From Candidatus Brachybacterium merdavium (GTDB taxonomy: Bacteria; Actinomycetota; Actinomycetes; Actinomycetales; Dermabacteraceae), in NCBI GenBank assembly GCA_019118275.1, contig DWZH01000029.1, positions 1 through 54,650 of the forward strand: a stretch of 54,650 bases of DNA. The letters run 5' to 3'. The translations under genes and the position numbers were made by a program. Below, one piece after another: positions 1 through 7,543 of this stretch (position 1 is the first letter of the stretch; every line of letters starts with the position of its first letter). A model generated the notes under the pieces. The model saw only the letters and a program-made list of their open reading frames with translations, was not told the origin of the DNA and did no database searches.

Positions 1-140
1 TCGGTCTCCACCACCAGGCGGGAGCGGTTCAGCGCCGCCTCGGAGAGGTGGTCGACCAGCGGCGCGGTCTGTGCGCGGTAGCGGCCGTCGAGCGGGGTCA
101 GGGCGATCTGCGGGGAGATGTCCGCGAAGGAATGAGCCAT
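1..140 (-). CDS. purB: Adenylosuccinate lyase, N-terminal fragment (cut by window edge)
   Basis: Only the first 46 or so codons are inside the window. The fragment starts with ATG and reads MAHSFADISPQIALTPLDGR and onward. The ALTPLDGRY segment followed by a basic/hydrophobic helix is the characteristic N-terminus of PurB, which makes AMP from adenylosuccinate and AICAR from SAICAR in purine synthesis. The rest lies to the left of the window. No strong Shine-Dalgarno sequence is visible before the start. Identification rests on a short stretch, so it is good but not certain. Confidence 0.75.
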   Translation of the reverse strand, partial: MAHSFADISPQIALTPLDGRYRAQTAPLVDHLSEAALNRSRLVVET

Positions 141-222
141 GGGTCCATTGTTCCATCACCGGCCGCACGGTCCCCAGCCCCGTTCAGGGGCCGCGCTGTG
201 GCCCGCAGCTTCCCGCGCCCGC

Positions 223-566
223 TCAGGTGCCCACCGGGGACGGGGTCACCCGCAGCCACACCCCGGCGTGGGCCGGCAGCTCCATCCCCTCGCGCAGGTC
301 GACCCCGGTATCGGTGAGGAGATCAGGGGCGGCGGTCTGGAACCCGGAGAGGGTCTCCGCCGGCACGTGGGCGGGATGATCGCTGACGTTCGCGAGCACC
401 AGCACCCGGGGCCGCGGGATCCCGTCGGCCCGCTCTCGGAGCCCCGGCCGCTGGTACCCGAGCACCGCCGGGTGCGGCACACGGGCGGCACGGGCCGGGT
501 GTCCAGAGACGCGCGGAGGCGAGAGAGGTCGAGGGCAGCATCTGCCCGGAGACGGCTCATGCCTCA
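223..566 (-). pseudogene. C-terminal remnant of a glycoside hydrolase family 13 (amylosucrase/alpha-glucosidase-like) gene
   Basis: The last 65 or so codons before the stop read like the C-terminal beta-sandwich of GH13 enzymes: PAVLGYQRP, then VLVLANVSDHPAHVP, then DLLTDTGVDLREGMELPAHA and a closing VWLRV. The preceding helix-like part (RLRADAALDLSRLRASLD) is in a different frame, so a frameshift lies near 475-490. Upstream of it, stops close the frame and the next gene follows immediately, so the catalytic barrel is missing. I read this as a truncated, frameshifted relic, not a functional gene. It could be a sequencing frameshift, but the missing N-terminal 400 or more residues cannot be explained that way. 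Confidence 0.55.
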
Positions 567-615
567 TGGTCTCGGGGTTCGGCGTCCCGCGGGGCGGGCC
601 ACGAGCCGGAAGCGC

Positions 616-1014
616 TCAGTCCCGGGCGCGGTCCCCGACCCCGGTGACCCCCTCGAAGATCGCCGACAGCAGACCGATGATCACGCCGGCCAGCAGCGCC
701 CACCAGAAGGTGTCGAACTCCAGGGTCAGTCCGAACAGCCCGGAGACCCATCCGGCCAGCAGCAGCATCAGGGTGTTGATGACCAGCTGGAATAGGCCCA
801 GGGTCAGGCACGTGATCGGCATCGCCAGGAAGGACAGGATCGGTCGGATGATCGCATTGATCACCGAGAGGATCAGGGCGATCACGGCGATGGTGAGGAT
901 CTGGGTCAGGACCGGCGCCGCGTCCTGCCCCAGGTGCATGCCGGGCAGGATCAGCGCCGTCAACCACAGGGCGAGACCGGTGACGATGAGGTTTCCGAGT
1001 AGTCGCATGGGCAT
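616..1014 (-). CDS. Phage holin family (holin_4_2-type) small membrane protein
   Basis: A 132-residue protein, almost entirely membrane-embedded: four hydrophobic helices separated by short polar turns, for example INAIIRPILSFLAMPIT, then TLGLFQLVINTLMLLLAGW. The NAIIRPIL...P.T..TLG..... INA/T pattern is typical of the 'phage holin family 4/YvlD' proteins that are common and chromosomal in Actinobacteria. Despite the name these are not evidence of a prophage, and none is visible here. The function is unknown. The start MPMRLLGN was chosen because it sits directly at the first helix; an ATG two codons later is equally possible. Transcribed away from the alpha/beta hydrolase gene. Confidence 0.8.
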   Translation of the reverse strand: MPMRLLGNLIVTGLALWLTALILPGMHLGQDAAPVLTQILTIAVIALILSVINAIIRPILSFLAMPITCLTLGLFQLVINTLMLLLAGWVSGLFGLTLEFDTFWWALLAGVIIGLLSAIFEGVTGVGDRARD

Positions 1015-1077
1015 AGTCAAGCACTCCGGCCTGGGGCGGGGCACCGTGAGGGCAAGGTCCGAGGTCCTGTTGCGTGT

Positions 1078-1083
1078 CAGAAT
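1078..1083 (+). promoter_or_regulatory. Candidate -10 box for a leaderless transcript
   Basis: CAGAAT lies 6 nt before the GTG of the hydrolase gene, the spacing expected when transcription starts on the initiation codon. No convincing -35 is seen. Confidence 0.35.
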
Positions 1084-1089
1084 TCGAGC

Positions 1090-2019
1090 GTGAACGGTGA
1101 CATGGACGGTGACGAGCGTCGGCGGGCCCTTTCTGAGCTGTCGGAGCAGTGGGTGGCCACGACCGACGGTCGGCAGCTGCGCGCCGTCGTCGCCGGCACC
1201 GGCACCGACCTGGTTGTCCTCGAGGCGGGGCTCGGCGCGGCGGCTCTCACCTGGGGACCGGTGATGGAGCACCTCGCCCCGCATTGCCGGGTCGTGGCCT
1301 ACGACCGGGCTGGATACGGACGGTCCGACCCGGGCCCCGGTGCGCGCGACCTGTCCCGGCTGGCCGATGACCTCCTGGCGGTGGTCGGCGCCGTCGACCA
1401 CTCCCGGCTGGTGTTGGCCGGTCACAGCTGGGGCGGACCGCTCGCCCGCCTGGCCGCCGCGCGGCTGATGGAGGCAGCCGGGTCCCTGCGGGACGGCCCC
1501 GATGCCCGCCATGGGGCTGGCCGCCGGTCTCTCACCGGTCTCGTCCTGGTCGACCCCGCCGACGAGCACGCCGAGCTGTACTTCTCCCGGGCGATGCGGG
1601 TCCAGAGGGCCCTCCAGGGGCCGATGCTACAGGTCCTTGCGCGCTGCGGACTGCTGCGGCCCCTCCTTCACGCACAGGGTGCCGCCCTTCCCGAGCCCTA
1701 CCGTTCCTGCGCCGCGGGCGACGCCTCCACCCTCACCGCGGCGCGCACGATGGTCGCGGAGAACGCCCACGTGATCCGGGGCCTGCGCTCCCTGCGTCTG
1801 GATCCCCTCGATCTGGGGGCGGTGCCCCTGACCGTCGTGTCCGGATGCTTGGCCGGAGGAGGGGACCGTACCGTGCGCGAGCAGCTCATCCAGGCCCATT
1901 CGGCCAGCGCAGGCGCTCATCCCGGTGGTCGCCACGTCCGGGCGTGGCGCTCGGGTCATCTGGTGCCCTTCACCGAGCCGGACCTGGTCGCGGACGAGAT
2001 CCTCGCCCTGCTCGCCTGA
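1090..2019 (+). CDS. Alpha/beta hydrolase
   Basis: A 309-residue alpha/beta-hydrolase-fold protein. The oxyanion region GLGAAALTWGPV is followed by VVAYDRAGYGRSDPG and the nucleophile elbow GHSWGG (Ser113). A likely catalytic His sits in RSGHLVPFTEPD near the C-terminus. There is no signal peptide, so it is cytoplasmic. The substrate cannot be told; the family includes esterases, lactonases and haloperoxidase-like enzymes. GTG start; an in-frame ATG four codons later is an alternative. The downstream aminotransferase starts 16 nt after the stop but appears to have its own leaderless promoter. Confidence 0.85.
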   Translation: MNGDMDGDERRRALSELSEQWVATTDGRQLRAVVAGTGTDLVVLEAGLGAAALTWGPVMEHLAPHCRVVAYDRAGYGRSDPGPGARDLSRLADDLLAVVGAVDHSRLVLAGHSWGGPLARLAAARLMEAAGSLRDGPDARHGAGRRSLTGLVLVDPADEHAELYFSRAMRVQRALQGPMLQVLARCGLLRPLLHAQGAALPEPYRSCAAGDASTLTAARTMVAENAHVIRGLRSLRLDPLDLGAVPLTVVSGCLAGGGDRTVREQLIQAHSASAGAHPGGRHVRAWRSGHLVPFTEPDLVADEILALLA

Positions 2020-2023
2020 GGAA

Positions 2024-2029
2024 TACGCT
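2024..2029 (+). promoter_or_regulatory. Candidate -10 box, leaderless start of the aminotransferase
   Basis: TACGCT followed by GGCGCC and then the ATG: the 6-nt gap would put the transcription start at the A of the start codon. The box overlaps the end of the preceding intergenic gap, and no clear -35 is visible. Confidence 0.45.
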
Positions 2030-2035
2030 GGCGCC

Positions 2036-3115
2036 ATGCCTGCTGAGAACATCCGTGTGCGCTCCGCGCTGTCGGCCCTGCCCGCCTACGTCGCCGGGAA
2101 GCCGGCCGCCGACGACGGCATGGTCCGCTACAAGGCCTCCTCCAACGAGTCGCCTTTCCCGCCGCCCGCCGCGGTGCGCGACGCCGTGGTCGCGGCACTC
2201 GAGAACGCGCACCGCTATCCCGATATGTCCGCCCAGGAGCTGCGCACCGCCCTCGGCGCGCAGCACGACGTGGAGCCCGCCCAGATCGCCCTGTCCACCG
2301 GCTCGGTCGCGGTCACCGGGGACCTGGTGCGGGCACTGGTCGACCCCGGGGACGAGGTGATCTTCGCCTGGCGCTCCTTCGAGGCCTACCCGATCCTGGT
2401 CGGCTCCCACGGCGGCGTCCCCGTGCAGGTCCCGTTGACCGACCGCTTCGAGCACGATCTGGAGGCCATGGCCGCCGCGATCACGGAGCGGACCCGGCTG
2501 ATCCTGCTGTGCACCCCCAACAACCCCACGGGTCCGTCGCTGTCGACCGCGCAGCTGGAGGAGTTCCTGGCCCAGGTCCCGGACCACGTGGTGGTGGCGA
2601 TCGACGAGGCCTACCGCGAGTTCCACGACCCGGAGACGGCCGCTGAGACCGCGCGCCTGTTCCGCGAGCACGGCAACGTGGCCCTGCTGCGCACCTTCTC
2701 CAAACTGCAGGGGATGGCCGGGCTGCGCCTGGGATACGCGATCGCCCACCCCCGCTTGGCCCGGGCGCTGGGTCAGGTCACGGTGCCCTTCGGGGCCAGC
2801 GTGCCCGCACAGGCCGCCGCGCTGGCGAGCCTGGACGAGACGGTCGCCGGCGAGCTCGACGAGCGGGCGGCCTGGATCCGCGGGGAGCGGACCCGGGTGG
2901 TGACCGCGCTCGCCGAGCAGGGCTGGGATCTGCCCGTCTCGCAGGGCAACTTCGTGTACTTCCCGCTCGGCACGGACAGCGCGGAGTTCCTCGACCACGC
3001 CGATCGGCGCGGCCTGGTGCTGCGCGGTTATGGGGCCGACGGGGTGCGCGCCACCATCGCCGAGCGCGAGGCCAACGATCTGCTGGTCACCATCGCCGGA
3101 CAGTGGCGGACGTGA
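2036..3115 (+). CDS. hisC: Histidinol-phosphate / aromatic amino acid aminotransferase
   Basis: A 359-residue class I/II PLP aminotransferase. Visible motifs are YKASSNESPF (N-terminal substrate loop), CTPNNPTGP, IDEAYREF, and the PLP lysine in TFSKLQGMAGLRLGYA (Lys223); GNFVYFPL and a C-terminal RATI arginine complete the family signature. It interconverts imidazole-acetol phosphate and histidinol phosphate, or aromatic 2-oxoacids and amino acids. The WRSFEAYPIL stretch is common in actinobacterial paralogues called HisC or Pat, and no other his genes are nearby, so the aromatic role is a real alternative. The start at MPAENIRV was preferred over longer in-frame extensions because these overlap the hydrolase gene and do not look like protein. 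Confidence 0.85.
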   Translation: MPAENIRVRSALSALPAYVAGKPAADDGMVRYKASSNESPFPPPAAVRDAVVAALENAHRYPDMSAQELRTALGAQHDVEPAQIALSTGSVAVTGDLVRALVDPGDEVIFAWRSFEAYPILVGSHGGVPVQVPLTDRFEHDLEAMAAAITERTRLILLCTPNNPTGPSLSTAQLEEFLAQVPDHVVVAIDEAYREFHDPETAAETARLFREHGNVALLRTFSKLQGMAGLRLGYAIAHPRLARALGQVTVPFGASVPAQAAALASLDETVAGELDERAAWIRGERTRVVTALAEQGWDLPVSQGNFVYFPLGTDSAEFLDHADRRGLVLRGYGADGVRATIAEREANDLLVTIAGQWRT

Positions 3116-3130
3116 CGCGCGCCGCGACGC

Positions 3131-3724
3131 TCACACCGTGATGGTGCGGCCGCTGACGAGCCCCTCGACCGAGAGTACGAAGGCGCGGCCGACCTCCTCA
3201 TCGTTGACCGGACGCTGACCGGGGAACAGGTCGTGGAAATGCGGGGAGTTGGCCAGCACGTTCGGTGAGACCGCGTTGATGCGGAGGCCCCGGGGCGCTT
3301 CGGCCGCTGCACCGATCACGAACGACTCCAGGGCCCCGTTGGCCATCGCCGCCGCCGCGCCCGTGGCGATCGGCTCCCGGGCGAGCACCCCCGTGGTCAG
3401 CGTGATCGAACCGCCGTCGCGCACGTGCTCGATCCCCTGGCGGACCACCTCGATCTGGGGGAGGGTCTTGCCGGTCAGGGCGGCGAGGTAGTCCTCGCCG
3501 TCCAGATCCGTCAGCGGCTGGAAGGGCACCGCACCGGAGGCCACGACCACCCCGTCCACCTCACCCACCCGGGTGAAGAGCCCAGCGATCGAGGCGGGGT
3601 CGGTGATGTCGACGGAGACCGGCGAGGAGCGTGAGGCGCGGATGACCTCATGACCGCGCTCAGCGAGCGTGGTCGCCGCGACCGAACCGATGCTTCCCGT
3701 CGCCCCGATGACGAGGATCCTCAT
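3131..3724 (-). CDS. Atypical short-chain dehydrogenase/reductase
   Basis: A 197-residue Rossmann protein. The nucleotide-binding loop GATGSIGS is at residues 7-14, followed by an acidic/basic turn ASRSSPVSVDITDP suited to NADP(H), and later VVASGAVPF and INAVSPNVL. The canonical catalytic Tyr-x-x-x-Lys is not visible: the equivalent segment reads ATGAAAAMANGALESF. This is a recognised short subclass of SDRs, so the absence is probably native, but catalysis cannot be assumed. It converges with the aminotransferase gene (15 nt apart) and is followed on its own strand by the RDD gene, about 100 nt upstream-to-downstream, without an obvious operon link. Confidence 0.8.
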   Translation of the reverse strand: MRILVIGATGSIGSVAATTLAERGHEVIRASRSSPVSVDITDPASIAGLFTRVGEVDGVVVASGAVPFQPLTDLDGEDYLAALTGKTLPQIEVVRQGIEHVRDGGSITLTTGVLAREPIATGAAAAMANGALESFVIGAAAEAPRGLRINAVSPNVLANSPHFHDLFPGQRPVNDEEVGRAFVLSVEGLVSGRTITV

Positions 3725-3820
3725 CTCGATGCTCCTGATCTGTGGCGTTCACCGCATGCCCGCGGCGCCCCCACCCTAGGACGAGGACGCCGCCGGATGT
3801 CGACGGCGTCAGGGCTCTGG

Positions 3821-4345
3821 TCAGCCCCGGAAAGGGGTCGCGCGGGCCGCGACGACCTCGCTGTCGGCAAGCAGATCGTGCACCCCGCGTCCCGAGCCGC
3901 GCAGCCCCGTCCACGCGTACAGGCCGATCAGCGTGTAGACGGTGACGGTGCTGGCCCAGGTCAGCGGATCCCGCTTCCGGAACCCTTCCCACGCGGCCCC
4001 GATCGCCGAGGCGTGCCCCAGCTGCCATGGCACGAAGATCTTGGCGGCGTTGCGGCCGAGCGCCCGGCCGACGGTGAGGGTCGAGCCGTCGGTGCCGGTG
4101 ACCTGCAGGCCCTGACGGCGCTTGCCCCAGGTGGCGCGGAGGGGACCGGATTCGGCGCGGGCGGCGAGCACGGTGGCGATCGCCGGGGGAACCATGCTGA
4201 TCAGGTGGGCGAAGGCCGGCCTGCGGCCCAGGTCCGTGGTGGTGACGATCGCGACGCCCAGCGGGATCGTCGCGGCGGAGACCGCCAGGTACCCGGCGCA
4301 GTCGGTGAGGTGGGCCAGGGTCCGGTGCTGGGCGAGAGGGTGCAT
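3821..4345 (-). CDS. RDD family membrane protein
   Basis: About 174 residues. After a short cytoplasmic start (MHPLAQHRTLAHLTDCAGYL) there are hydrophobic helices. Then comes the family's typical LRATWGKRRQGLQV segment, GRALGRNAAKIFVPWQLG, and a final helix with the closing 'GRGVHDLLADSEVV' that ends most RDD proteins. RDD domains are about 150-residue integral membrane modules of mostly unknown role; some have been linked to ion transport. The start was placed at the ATG where the recognisable sequence begins. Much longer open frames on this strand run antisense through the MFS gene and are not coding. Confidence 0.8.
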   Translation of the reverse strand: MHPLAQHRTLAHLTDCAGYLAVSAATIPLGVAIVTTTDLGRRPAFAHLISMVPPAIATVLAARAESGPLRATWGKRRQGLQVTGTDGSTLTVGRALGRNAAKIFVPWQLGHASAIGAAWEGFRKRDPLTWASTVTVYTLIGLYAWTGLRGSGRGVHDLLADSEVVAARATPFRG

Positions 4346-4561
4346 GCCCCCACCGAAGCGCCTGTGCGCACCTGCGACATCCGCCTTTGGTCCACTTCCG
4401 GCCGGTAACCCCTTGTACCCCTCGCTGCCGATGGGGGCTCGCGCCGGCCTCTCTTGGTGACCCTGGCCCCGCGGGCGACGGCAAGCGGCGGACACCGCTA
4501 CCGGGCAGATGCCGAGCCCGGATAGCCTCGGTGGCGCGATCCGGCCCGACCAGCACGAAGG

Positions 4562-5896
4562 ATGATCATGAGCACCCTCAGCACGCCTGTCCCCAGACTC
4601 GGGGGCGCGCGAGCCTACGTGGTGTGGTGCGCGGCGATCATGGCGTATTCGGTCGCGGTGATGCAGCGCACCACCATGGGGGTGGCCGGGCTCGAGGCCA
4701 CCGAGCGCTTCCAGGCCTCGGCCACCATCGTGTCCACCTTCGTGGTCGTCCAGCTGCTGGTCTACGCCCTGGCGCAGGTCCCGGCCGGACTGCTGCTGGA
4801 CCGCTACGGCTCCCGGGTGACCATCACTGCCGGGGCTGCGCTGATGGCGACCGGCCAGCTGCTGATCGCCGGGACCGACGCCGCGGCCGTGGCGATCGCG
4901 GCACGCATCGTCGTGGGTGCAGGCGATGCGCTGACCTTCTCCAGCGCGATCCGGCTGGTCCCCGCCTGGTTCCCCGCCACGCGGGTGCCGATCCTCACCC
5001 AGGTGACCGCGATCCTGGGCCAGGTGGGGCAGATCGCCTCCGCGGTGCCCTTCGTGGCTCTGCTGGCCGTGGCCGGCTGGTCCACGGCCTTCGGGGCGGC
5101 GGCCGGGGTCAGCGCTGTGGCCGCGCTGCTGGCGGTGCTGGTGGTGCGGGCCACCCCGCCCGGCATCCCGCGGCCCCGCACCAAGCAGAACCCGTGGCGG
5201 ATCCCGCAGGTCGTCGGCCGGATCGTGCGCCATCCCGCTACCCAGCTGGGCTTCTTCACGCATCTGTCCTCGGGGTTCCCGGGCATCGCCTTCTCGATGA
5301 TGTGGGGCTACCCGTACCTGACGGCGGGGGAGGGGCTCAGCCGGCCGGCCGCCTCCTCCGTGATGAGCTTCCTGGTGGTGGTGGGCATCGTCGGGGGGCC
5401 GGTGATCGGGGCGCTCACCCAACGCCATCCGTTGCGCCGCTCCACGCTGGTGCTGCTGATCATCGCCACCATCCTGGTGCCGCTGGTGGCCCTGGTGCTG
5501 TGGCCCGGCCCGGCCCCGATGTGGCTGTTGCTGATCCTGGTGGCGGGCTTGTCGATCGGCGGGCCCGGCTCCAACGTCGGCTTCGACTTCCCCCGCACCG
5601 ACCTGGCCAAGCATCGCCTGGGCACCGCCACCGGCGTGGTGCTGATGGGAGGATTCCTGGCGGCCCTGGTGACCATCCTGCTGATCGGCATGATCCTGGA
5701 CCTGCTGCGGCCGGACGGCGACTACGACCTGGAGGCTTTCCGGATCGCCTTCGCCGTGCAGATCCCGATCCTGCTGCTGGGCATCACCGGGATGCTGGTC
5801 AGCCGCCGCCGGCTGCGTCGGCGGATGGCCGCGCGCGGCGAGCTGGTGCCGCCCTGGCGGGAGGTGTTCCGCGACGGCCGCTGGCGCCGTATCTGA
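4562..5896 (+). CDS. MFS transporter
   Basis: A 444-residue major facilitator with 12 evident hydrophobic segments. The loop between helices 2 and 3 carries AQVPAGLLLDRYGSR, a good match to the family's G-x-L-x-D-R-x-G-R motif. A basic cytoplasmic stretch (RPRTKQNPWRIP) separates the two six-helix halves. Substrate is unknown; the overall style resembles anion or sugar-acid porters. A GAAGG purine run lies just before ATGATCATG, so either of the two ATGs (the second two codons later) may be used. It stands alone and ends about 70 nt before the Gfo/Idh/MocA gene. Confidence 0.85.
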   Translation: MIMSTLSTPVPRLGGARAYVVWCAAIMAYSVAVMQRTTMGVAGLEATERFQASATIVSTFVVVQLLVYALAQVPAGLLLDRYGSRVTITAGAALMATGQLLIAGTDAAAVAIAARIVVGAGDALTFSSAIRLVPAWFPATRVPILTQVTAILGQVGQIASAVPFVALLAVAGWSTAFGAAAGVSAVAALLAVLVVRATPPGIPRPRTKQNPWRIPQVVGRIVRHPATQLGFFTHLSSGFPGIAFSMMWGYPYLTAGEGLSRPAASSVMSFLVVVGIVGGPVIGALTQRHPLRRSTLVLLIIATILVPLVALVLWPGPAPMWLLLILVAGLSIGGPGSNVGFDFPRTDLAKHRLGTATGVVLMGGFLAALVTILLIGMILDLLRPDGDYDLEAFRIAFAVQIPILLLGITGMLVSRRRLRRRMAARGELVPPWREVFRDGRWRRI

Positions 5897-5953
5897 TTGG
5901 GCTTGCCGTCGCGCGCCGATCTGCCGTAGCGTTCCACCGCACCAATTAATTTC

Positions 5954-5960
5954 AAGGAGG
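5954..5960 (+). promoter_or_regulatory. Strong ribosome binding site
   Basis: AAGGAGG, complementary to the 16S 3' end, lies 4 nt before the ATG of the Gfo/Idh/MocA gene. It sits inside an unusually A+T-rich patch (ACCAATTAATTTC) for this genome. It fixes the start and predicts high translation. Confidence 0.75.
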
Positions 5961-5964
5961 AAGT

Positions 5965-7233
5965 ATGTCGTTCACGTTGGGGATCGTCGGCATCGGCCAG
6001 TTCGGTTCGCATTTCGCCGAACTCTTCGCCGCCCACCCGGACATCGAGGCGGTCTACGCGGTCGACTCCGTCCCCGATCGCATCGACGCCCTGGAGGCCA
6101 AGGGGATGCGCTTCGCGGGCCGCCTCGACACCTTCGAGGAGCTGCTGGTCTCCGATGTCGACGCGATCGCGGTGTTCACCCAGCGCTGGACCCACGGCGA
6201 GCACGCCCTGGCCGCCCTGCGCGCCGGCAAGCACGTGTATTCGGCGGTGCCCATGGCGATCGAGGAGGAGGAGATCCGCCAGATCACCGAAGAGGTCCAG
6301 CGCACCGGTCTGGTGTACATGATGGGCGAGACCAGCCAGTACAACTCCGCGGTCGTGCTGGCCCGCCGCCTGCATCGCCAGGGCGTGTTCGGGGAGGTCT
6401 TCTACGCCGAGGGCGACTACGTCCACGACATGGACCTGGGCTTCTACGACGCCTACAAGTACTCCGGCGGTGAGGGCTGGAAGGCCACCGCCTCCTACCC
6501 GCCGCTGCTGTACCCCACCCACTCCATCGGTGGCGTGCTGGGCGTGATCGACAACCACGCCGTGTCGGTCTCGGCGATCGGCCGCCCCGACAGCCGCGGC
6601 GACGGGGTGTTCGACAAGGACGTGTCGATGTTCGACAACGACGTCTCCAACGCCTTCGCCCTGTTCGAGATGGACAACGGCGGCGCCTTCCGCACCAATG
6701 AGCTGCGCCGCGTGGGCTACCCCTCCCACAAGCGTGAGTCCCGCTTCCGCTTCTTCGGGGAGGCCTCCTCCTTCGAGGAGACCATCGACGTGACCTACTG
6801 GCACGACAAGGAGCGGGTGCTGGACGTGACCGAGCTGATCGCCACCGGCTCGACCATGAGCCTGGATGATCCGCGGCTGGCCGATGTCGCCCCGGCCCTA
6901 CGGGAGGCGTTCGTCGCCGGGGCCGCCCCGGCCCACCATCAGGAGCGGTTGCCCAAGGAGTTCCAGGGGCTGCCCAACGGCCACGAGGGCGCCCACCACT
7001 TCCTGGTCGACGACTTCGCCCGCGCCGTGGTCGACGGCATGCAGCCCGCCGTCAACGCCTGGCAGGCCGCCCGCTACACCCTGCCCGGCGTGATCGCCCA
7101 CCAGTCGATGCGCAACGGCGGCGAGCGGCTTCCGATCCACGACCTCGGTGACTGCCCGCTGCCGGTCCAGGACCTCGACGCCGCACAGGCCCCGCTGGAT
7201 ATCGCCGCGCTCGAACAGCTGCTCGAGAGCTGA
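5965..7233 (+). CDS. Gfo/Idh/MocA family protein, possibly a GH109-like NAD-dependent glycosidase
   Basis: 422 residues. An N-terminal NAD(P)-binding fold opens with GIVGIGQFG, and AVDSVPDR marks the end of the second strand. A C-terminal alpha/beta domain carries LLYPTHSIGG. In sugar dehydrogenases of this family the segment after GKHV contains Glu-Lys-Pro, whose lysine is catalytic; here it is GKHVYSAVPMA with no lysine. The same replacement and the YPTH-x-x-G motif are, from memory, features of GH109 alpha-N-acetylgalactosaminidases, which use NAD+ transiently. There is no secretion signal. It precedes an ABC sugar importer, NagZ-like GH3 and RpiR regulator, but a strong hairpin terminator separates it from them. 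Family membership is sure; a glycosidase role is inference. Confidence 0.8.
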   Translation: MSFTLGIVGIGQFGSHFAELFAAHPDIEAVYAVDSVPDRIDALEAKGMRFAGRLDTFEELLVSDVDAIAVFTQRWTHGEHALAALRAGKHVYSAVPMAIEEEEIRQITEEVQRTGLVYMMGETSQYNSAVVLARRLHRQGVFGEVFYAEGDYVHDMDLGFYDAYKYSGGEGWKATASYPPLLYPTHSIGGVLGVIDNHAVSVSAIGRPDSRGDGVFDKDVSMFDNDVSNAFALFEMDNGGAFRTNELRRVGYPSHKRESRFRFFGEASSFEETIDVTYWHDKERVLDVTELIATGSTMSLDDPRLADVAPALREAFVAGAAPAHHQERLPKEFQGLPNGHEGAHHFLVDDFARAVVDGMQPAVNAWQAARYTLPGVIAHQSMRNGGERLPIHDLGDCPLPVQDLDAAQAPLDIAALEQLLES

Positions 7234-7261
7234 GCGGGCCGCCGCCGCACCGCCCGGAGTG

Positions 7262-7289
7262 CGACGGCGGGCCGTCCGGCCCGCCGTCG
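7262..7289 (+). terminator. Intrinsic terminator-like hairpin
   Basis: CGACGGCGGGCC, a GTCC loop, then its perfect 12-bp complement, 28 nt after the stop of the Gfo/Idh/MocA gene. There is no U-tract, as is common in G+C-rich actinobacteria. It should separate this gene from the importer operon. Confidence 0.7.
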
Positions 7290-7445
7290 TGCTCCATGCG
7301 CGGCAAAGGATCGCCGCCTGCGCCAGGGCATGATCGCCGCCTCCGCCAACAGTCGCAGCACCACCCCGACCATCCGGCGCTGGGCGCGGAGGCGGTATCA
7401 CGGTCCGGCATCGGTGTCCCCGAGGTGTTGAGTCCGGCTCTGTAG
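7290..7445. other. Intergenic region before the importer operon; no gene
   Basis: No credible reading frame is seen here. It contains an imperfect 16-nt direct repeat, GATCGCCGCCTGCGCC at 7309-7324 and GATCGCCGCCTCCGCC at 7332-7347 (one mismatch). It is followed by more A+T-rich sequence toward the candidate operator. A TTGAGT near 7428 could be a -35 element, but I cannot assign a matching -10 with confidence. Confidence 0.4.
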
Positions 7446-7490
7446 GTGATAACTTCAATACCGTCAGGCAATGGAGTGAAGTTTTCTCAC
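7446..7490. promoter_or_regulatory. Candidate RpiR/MurR operator of the importer operon
   Basis: Two inverted half-elements, GTGATAACTTCA (7446-7457) and GTGAAGTTTTCTCAC (7476-7490): the first is close to the reverse complement of the second (TAACTTCA against TGAAGTTT). The right element alone is also a partial palindrome, GTGA...TCAC. The pair lies 54 nt before the binding-protein start, inside the only A+T-rich part of the gap. The operon's own RpiR-type regulator is the natural candidate ligand-responsive repressor. The assignment is inferred from position and symmetry. Confidence 0.5.
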
Positions 7491-7543
7491 CGGTAGGGTC
7501 GCGGGATCCGCGGCCGCGGCCGAGAACCGACGAAGGAGTCATC

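Noticed and set aside
616..1569. Holin-like gene extended to about 317 codons, which would make a prophage marker
   Set aside because: The extension runs antisense through the hydrolase gene and is low complexity. The family is chromosomal, and no phage structural, integrase or lysis genes are present.
3131..3724. The SDR as a pseudogene because it lacks Tyr-x-x-x-Lys
   Set aside because: The frame is intact, well composed, and belongs to a known short SDR subclass with the same replacement.
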